Shown piece by piece: positions 5,852 through 9,385 of a stretch of 9,385 nucleotides of DNA. Within the stretch, counting starts at the first letter, position 1. Every line of letters begins with the position of its first letter. The DNA lies in assembly GCA_030425715.1 (NCBI GenBank), contig JAUIAA010000058.1, positions 1-9,385 of the forward strand. Direction: 5' to 3'. Below the pieces are notes generated by a model. It was given only the letters and a program-made list of their open reading frames with translations, did not search any database and had not been told where the DNA came from. A program made the position numbers and the translations under genes. The DNA comes from Bacteroidia bacterium. Its GTDB lineage: Bacteria; Bacteroidota; Bacteroidia; Flavobacteriales; Flavobacteriaceae.

Positions 5852-6526
5852 TTATTTTACCCTTTCAATTACTTGGTCAATTTTATCCATTGTTTCTTTT
5901 GGAATATATTTTTTGGTAGCTAAAATAATCCCAAATACTACAAAAAATATCCCGATAATTTGTCGTATTTTTTTGAGCACAACAGGAGTAAGTTTCTTTT
6001 TTAATTGCTTAGCAGCTAGTATTTTACCTAAATCTGTAATTAAAAAAGACAGAATTACTATACCAAAGTAATTGAATATTTTTCTTTCTTCCATTTGAAA
6101 ATTAGAGCTTACTGCAATTACAATCGCCAGCCAAAATGCCAATACCCCAATATTGATAAGGTTTAGAAAAAAACCTTTAAAAAACAGTCCTAAATAGTTA
6201 TTGTTTTCTACAATTACTAAATTTTTATCGGTGGTTGGTTTTTTAGTTTTCTGATAAAATATAGTGTATAGTCCATAAATAATAATACCGAGTCCGCCAA
6301 AAATAAACACCCTTGGATCGTCTTGAATTTCAGATAATAATGCTGCACTCCCGTAATAAGCTAAACAAATAAATAAAGTATCGGCAAGTACAACTCCAAT
6401 ATCAAAAATAAAAGCGGCTCTTGCTCCTTTTGTAATACTGGTTTCTATCAAAGCAAAAAACACAGGCCCCACCATAAAGGCCAAGCCAAATCCTAAAATT
6501 ACAGCATTTAAATATTCATGAATCAT
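5852..6526 (-). CDS. LysE-family translocator (amino-acid exporter type)
   Basis: This 224-residue inner-membrane protein shows about six hydrophobic segments in the LysE/RhtB pattern. The first helix contains GFGLAFMVGPVFFALIETSI at 12-31, with the conserved Gly-Pro, followed by TKGARAAFIFDIGVVLADT (32-50), which matches the family's short loop and second helix. Later helices include VFIFGGLGIIIYGLYTIF, GFFLNLINIGVLAFWLAIVI and IGIFFVVFGIILATK. LysE proteins export amino acids such as lysine or homoserine; the real substrate is unknown. The charged C-terminal tail is cytoplasmic by prediction. The gene starts 23 bases after the PaaE-like reductase stop codon, with no promoter visible between, so the two are probably co-transcribed. 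It converges on the TPR gene. Confidence 0.9.
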   Translation of the reverse strand: MIHEYLNAVILGFGLAFMVGPVFFALIETSITKGARAAFIFDIGVVLADTLFICLAYYGSAALLSEIQDDPRVFIFGGLGIIIYGLYTIFYQKTKKPTTDKNLVIVENNNYLGLFFKGFFLNLINIGVLAFWLAIVIAVSSNFQMEERKIFNYFGIVILSFLITDLGKILAAKQLKKKLTPVVLKKIRQIIGIFFVVFGIILATKKYIPKETMDKIDQVIERVK

Positions 6527-6549
6527 ATAATTCGTTTACTACTTCATCA

Positions 6550-7599
6550 CTATACTTCGTCGTAATCAATTTTTAATATAGGAGTAACCGGGTGTGCTTG
6601 ACAAGTTAAAATCAACCCCTCTTCTACTTCATCGGCATCCAGAATCGTATTTTTATCCATAACAGCTTCTCCTTCAATAACTTTAGCCATACACGAGCTA
6701 CAAATCCCTCCTTGGCAAGAATAAGGGGCATCTAAACCTTTTGCCAATGCAGCATCTAAAATTATTTCATCTTTTCGCATTTCAAAACTAGTTTCCTCAT
6801 CATCTAACACAACGGTAATTTTTGTATTCCCGCTTAAATCTTCATTGATTTCTTTTTTATGAGAAGTAGTGTTAAATAATTCAAACTTGATTGCCTTTTC
6901 TGGTATGCCACTTTTTTGAATTGCCTCCTTTAAGCTGTCTATCATCTGTTCTGGCCCACACAAAAAGTAATTGTCAAATTTATCGTTATGGTATCTATGC
7001 TTTACAATTTCGCTATAAGTTTCACGGTCAATTCTTCCAAAAAGTGCTTTATCACTTATTTTTTGACTAAAAACATAATGCACCTTAAACTGCTCGAAGT
7101 TTTGACTCAAATTGTCAATCTCTTTTTTAAAGATAGTGTCTTCACTTGATTTATTGCCATAAACCAGAATAAATTTACTTTGCGGCTCTGATTCTAGTAC
7201 TGATTTTACCATTGAAATTACTGGCGTAATACCACTACCCGCTGCAAAAGCAATGTGTTTTTTTTGATGGTTAGAGTTGGGCTCCAAAATAAATTTACCT
7301 TCAGGCGCGGCAACATCTATAATATCGCCAGCTTTTAATTTCGTATTGGCATATACCGAGAACAATCCTTTTGCTACAGATTTTACTGCAACACGTAATT
7401 CTCCACTTTTTGGCGAAGAACAAATAGAATAAGCTCTACGCACTCGTTTACCTTCTATTTCTTTTTCTAAAGTAATGTATTGACCTGCAGTAAATAAGAA
7501 TGTGTTTTTTAAATCTTTTGGAATTTCGAAAACTATAGAAACTGCATCTTGGGTCTCTTTTTTAACTTCTTTTACAGACAGCTTATAAAATATGGACAT
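6550..7599 (-). CDS. PaaE-like FAD/NADP oxidoreductase with a C-terminal 2Fe-2S ferredoxin domain
   Basis: The 349-residue enzyme has three domains in the order of the phenylacetyl-CoA epoxygenase reductase (PaaE) and related ferredoxin-NADP reductases. An FAD-binding barrel covers 1-105, with RAYS at 55-58. An NAD(P)-binding fold covers about 113-235, with GSGITP (121-126) and CGPEQM (214-219). A plant-type ferredoxin domain covers about 260-349, with cluster ligands Cys295, Cys300, Cys303 and Cys333 in the order C-x4-C-x2-C-x29-C. It passes electrons from NADPH through FAD to the cluster and on to a partner oxygenase or other acceptor. The oxygenase subunits paaA-D are not in the window, so the true partner is unknown and a paaE name would overreach. 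All cofactor residues are intact. LysE follows after 23 bases; a -7 box precedes the gene. Confidence 0.92.
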   Translation of the reverse strand: MSIFYKLSVKEVKKETQDAVSIVFEIPKDLKNTFLFTAGQYITLEKEIEGKRVRRAYSICSSPKSGELRVAVKSVAKGLFSVYANTKLKAGDIIDVAAPEGKFILEPNSNHQKKHIAFAAGSGITPVISMVKSVLESEPQSKFILVYGNKSSEDTIFKKEIDNLSQNFEQFKVHYVFSQKISDKALFGRIDRETYSEIVKHRYHNDKFDNYFLCGPEQMIDSLKEAIQKSGIPEKAIKFELFNTTSHKKEINEDLSGNTKITVVLDDEETSFEMRKDEIILDAALAKGLDAPYSCQGGICSSCMAKVIEGEAVMDKNTILDADEVEEGLILTCQAHPVTPILKIDYDEV

Positions 7600-7617
7600 T
7601 TAATAAATTTTAGATGG

Positions 7618-7625
7618 CAAAAATA
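7618..7625 (-). promoter_or_regulatory. -7 box of the reductase-LysE unit
   Basis: On the minus strand this reads TATTTTTG, a full match to TAnnTTTG. It is 18 bases upstream of the reductase ATG, so the leader would be only about 10-12 bases. It lies in the 53-base gap after the TPM gene and suggests that the reductase and LysE genes have their own promoter rather than depending on the lemA unit. No TTG is found at -33. Confidence 0.45.
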
Positions 7626-7652
7626 CGAAATTGTTTTGCTAAAAATACAGGA

Positions 7653-8087
7653 TTAACTCTTTGAAATTTCATCAGAAAGTTCATTCTTATCGTCTTCTTG
7701 GAAAGGAAAAAACTCTTTTAACTTCTTACCAGTCTCCTCTATCCCTAAAATCAAACCACCCACATAGTTGCCCTGAGAAAATTGTTCTATTACAGTATCT
7801 TTAATACTTTCCCAAAAATTCGAAGGTACTACCTTATCAATTCCAACATCTCCCAGTATAGAAAATTTTTGCTTTACCGCACTTACATAAAATAGCACTC
7901 CGTTGGCATCTTTCGTTTTATCCATATTTAACAGATAAAAAACCTCTTCAGCGCGCTTCATACACTCCTCGTAAGAGGTGTTCTCAATATGCACCCTAAT
8001 CTCTCCAGATGTAGATGCCTCGGCTTTCTGGATGGCCAATATTATATCCTTTTCTTCTTGCGGTGTTAAAAATTCTTCAGCATTCAT
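7653..8087 (-). CDS. Cytoplasmic TPM-domain protein (TLP18.3/Psb32/MOLO-1 family)
   Basis: The protein has 144 residues and no signal peptide or membrane helix. The TPM domain spans about residues 8-125: LTPQEEKDIILAIQKAEAST, then SGEIRVHIENT (27-37), the helix EECMKRAEEVFYLLNM, the strand NGVLFYVSAVKQKFSILGDVG (62-82, described by its ends) and the final helices EQFSQGNYVGGLILGIEETG. TPM domains occur in plant photosystem repair proteins and in bacterial proteins linked with LemA; their biochemical activity is not settled. The acidic Lys/Asp/Glu-rich tail, 130-144, is probably disordered. It follows lemA across a 60-base gap that holds a perfect hairpin. In related bacteria a second, exported TPM protein often follows; none is present here. 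Confidence 0.88.
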   Translation of the reverse strand: MNAEEFLTPQEEKDIILAIQKAEASTSGEIRVHIENTSYEECMKRAEEVFYLLNMDKTKDANGVLFYVSAVKQKFSILGDVGIDKVVPSNFWESIKDTVIEQFSQGNYVGGLILGIEETGKKLKEFFPFQEDDKNELSDEISKS

Positions 8088-8098
8088 ATTTTAAAAGT

Positions 8099-8126
8099 AA
8101 TAGCCAAAGTGAGAACTTTGGCTATT
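8099..8126 (-). terminator. 12-bp perfect hairpin between lemA and the TPM gene (attenuator or partial terminator)
   Basis: AATAGCCAAAGT at 8099-8110 pairs without mismatch with ACTTTGGCTATT at 8115-8126; the loop is four bases. On the minus strand the stem is followed by ACTTTTAAAAT, so the T-run is short (four) and displaced. This would be a weak terminator. The hairpin begins nine bases after the lemA-side T-rich stretch and ends 11 bases before the TPM start codon, so it could instead lower TPM expression or mark an RNA processing site. Confidence 0.55.
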
Positions 8127-8147
8127 TGTATAGTGTTAAAGTTGCAA

Positions 8148-8738
8148 TTAATTAAAATCTACCGTTGGTGCATTCTCACTTCCTGCAGCAGATTGAAATA
8201 AGACCATTGGGTCAAAATTTAAAATACCAGCCACAAAACTTGCTGGAAATTTTCTAATATAAATATTGTAGTCTTTAGCCAATTCGTTAAATCTATTTCT
8301 CTCTACATTTATTCTGTTCTCTGTTCCCTCTAACTGACTTTGTAATTCTAAAAAGTTTTGATTTGCTTTTAAATCAGGGTAGCGTTCTGCAACTACCATT
8401 AATCTACTTAAAGCTCCTGATAATGAGTTTTGCGATTCTTGAAACTTTGCCATTTGCTCAGGGGTTACGTTGGAAGGATCTATGGTTGTTTTCGTTGCAT
8501 TGGCTCTTGCTTGAATAACTGCTTCTAGGGTTTCTTTTTCATGATCGGCATAACCTTTTACGGTATTTACCAAATTAGGAATCAAATCTGCTCTTCTTTG
8601 GTAGGCACTTTCTACATTTGCCCATTGGGTTTTGGCTGTTTCTTGCTTTTCAACCATGGTATTGTTCAAGCCAATACCCCATTTAATAACTCCAAATATT
8701 ACAACAAGGATAATAATTAAGGGAAGAATTTTTTTCAT
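8148..8738 (-). CDS. lemA: LemA family protein
   Basis: The 196-residue size is typical of LemA. Residues 4-22 are one hydrophobic segment, so the protein is an inner-membrane protein with a short N-terminus, and by family topology the rest lies on the outer side. The signature follows: ETAKTQWANVESAYQRRADL (33-52), IPNLVNTVKGYADHEKETLE, then RLMVVAERYPDLKANQNF (112-129) and RINVERNRFNELAKDYNIYI (142-161), ending RKFPASFVAGILNF. The fold is a long helical bundle. The molecular function is unknown; lemA genes usually neighbour TPM-domain genes, as here. It starts 23 bases after the merR-type gene stop and is probably co-transcribed with it and with the M23 peptidase gene. Confidence 0.95.
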   Translation of the reverse strand: MKKILPLIIILVVIFGVIKWGIGLNNTMVEKQETAKTQWANVESAYQRRADLIPNLVNTVKGYADHEKETLEAVIQARANATKTTIDPSNVTPEQMAKFQESQNSLSGALSRLMVVAERYPDLKANQNFLELQSQLEGTENRINVERNRFNELAKDYNIYIRKFPASFVAGILNFDPMVLFQSAAGSENAPTVDFN

Positions 8739-8761
8739 AATTGTGTTCGTTTAATTTTAGT

Positions 8762-9091
8762 TTAAAGTTGGTTTTTAATTTGTAATAATTCATTTTTAAC
8801 TTGCTCTAACTTTAAAATAATTTCATGGTTAGAGCTTACTTTTTCAGGACTTTCTTTTAGTTTGTTTTTAGCTCCTTCTAAAGTAAATCCTTTTTCTTTT
8901 ACCAAATGGTAAATGAGTTGTAAATTTTTTAAATCTTCTGGAGTAAATAAACGATTTCCCTTTTTATTTTTTTTTGGTTTTAAAACATCAAATTCATTTT
9001 CCCAAAACCTTATTAAAGACGTATTCACTCCAAAGGCTTTCGCAACTTCACCTATTTTGTAATATCTTTTGTCTGGTAAGTTGATATACAT
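8762..9091 (-). CDS. MerR-family transcriptional regulator
   Basis: This 109-residue protein has the N-terminal MerR winged-helix domain at about residues 10-80. The motif YKIGEVAKAFGVNTSLIRFW (11-30) is the DNA-recognition helix-turn-helix, followed by ENEFDVLKPKKNKKGNRLFT and PEDLKNLQLIYHLVKEKGFT. A short coiled-coil dimer helix ends the protein (EIILKLEQVKNELLQIKNQL, 90-109). There are no cysteines and no ligand-binding domain, so metal or redox sensing of the classic MerR type is unlikely; it is closer to the small CarA/MlrA-like group. It begins two bases after the stop codon of the M23 peptidase gene, so the two are surely in one transcript. It may regulate its own operon, which is inference. 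Confidence 0.92.
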   Translation of the reverse strand: MYINLPDKRYYKIGEVAKAFGVNTSLIRFWENEFDVLKPKKNKKGNRLFTPEDLKNLQLIYHLVKEKGFTLEGAKNKLKESPEKVSSNHEIILKLEQVKNELLQIKNQL

Positions 9092-9093
9092 GC

Positions 9094-9385
9094 TTAGTCT
9101 AATGATTGCCCTTCTTGCGAAGCTTGATTTAACATTTCTTGGAACTCTTCTGGGGATAAATCTCCATAATAAAAATTAATAGGATTTACATGGTTTTCAT
9201 TGTACCTCACCTCATAGTGCAAATGTGGAGCTTGTGACCTACCAGTGCTTCCTACATAACCAATCAAATCACCACGTTTTACTTTCTGCCCCTTCTTCAC
9301 ATTATATTTTGAAAGGTGTGCATATAGTGTAACATAGCCAAATCCATGGTCAATTCTAATATGTTTTCCATAACCTGAAGATCTA
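9094..9385 (-). CDS. M23-family metallopeptidase (peptidoglycan endopeptidase), N-terminus cut by the window edge
   Basis: The frame runs in from the right edge; the 96 visible residues are the C-terminal part. A GTG at 9300 could be taken as a start, but the same frame continues upstream with clear family sequence, SSGYGKHIRIDHGFGYVTLY, followed by AHLS, so that start is false. The catalytic and zinc residues visible are the His of YAHLS and the HxH of APHLHYEVR. The first zinc ligands (HxxxD) would lie outside the window. M23 (LytM/NlpD-type) enzymes cut peptide cross-bridges of peptidoglycan in the periplasm. The tail after NPINFYYGDLSPEEF is typical of flavobacterial members. The gene leads the MerR and lemA genes, two bases before the former. 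Confidence 0.93.
   Translation of the reverse strand, partial: RSSGYGKHIRIDHGFGYVTLYAHLSKYNVKKGQKVKRGDLIGYVGSTGRSQAPHLHYEVRYNENHVNPINFYYGDLSPEEFQEMLNQASQEGQSLD

Noticed and set aside
5825..5868. Imperfect AT-rich inverted repeat between the convergent TPR and LysE genes, possible bidirectional terminator
   Set aside because: The arms need several mismatches and unequal loops and contain almost no G-C pairs, so I cannot separate it from chance.
6527..6555. Near-repeat of GAcGAAGTA around the reductase stop codon, with tandem TAG TGA stops
   Set aside because: A nine-base near-repeat is easily due to chance, and nothing suggests read-through.
9298..9300. GTG start giving a 68-residue protein
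   Set aside because: The same frame continues upstream with clear M23 peptidase sequence, so this is an internal Val codon of a protein cut by the window edge.
1..9385. CRISPR array, tRNA or rRNA gene, insertion sequence, prophage or defence genes
   Set aside because: I found no direct repeat array, no recognisable RNA gene, and no transposase, integrase or defence-type protein; every long frame is explained by the genes listed.

Overview
The window looks like chromosomal DNA from a low-GC member of the Bacteroidota, most likely the family Flavobacteriaceae. The evidence is the A+T-rich sequence, start codons without Shine-Dalgarno sequences, several TAnnTTTG-type -7 boxes, lipoproteins with a Flavobacterium-style lipobox, an L21 protein with a lysine/alanine tail, and the order M23 peptidase, MerR, LemA, TPM. 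I cannot assign a genus. There are fourteen genes, two of them cut by the window edges. No gap exceeds about 150 bases, and I found no tRNA, rRNA, CRISPR array, insertion sequence or prophage gene.

Left part (1-2051): a cut SYLF/Ysc84-domain lipoprotein and a small heavy-metal-associated (HMA) lipoprotein lie on the minus strand. A ten-helix EamA-type transporter diverges from the HMA gene across 49 bases. The SYLF gene carries an acidic 11-residue repeat behind its lipid anchor. A perfect 16-base palindrome overlaps its predicted -7 box.

Middle part, plus strand (2129-5845): rplU and rpmA (ribosomal proteins L21 and L27) form a two-gene unit with a clear promoter and a strong intrinsic terminator. 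A second unit follows: a polysaccharide flippase starting at TTG, dut (dUTPase) overlapping the flippase end by 11 bases, and an exported TPR protein 13 bases further on.

Right part, minus strand (5852-9385): this strand converges on the TPR gene. The order of transcription is M23 peptidase (cut by the right edge), a MerR-type regulator, lemA and a cytoplasmic TPM-domain protein. A 12-bp perfect hairpin lies between lemA and the TPM gene. Then, probably from its own promoter, come a PaaE-like FAD/NADP/2Fe-2S reductase and a LysE-type exporter.

Most of this is ordinary core and near-core flavobacterial genome, and I do not see a convincing undescribed system. The items most worth a second look are the 11-residue repeat and the palindrome at the SYLF gene, the CxxxC variant in the HMA lipoprotein, the small exported Cys-containing domain in front of the TPRs, the lemA/TPM hairpin, and the stand-alone PaaE-like reductase.
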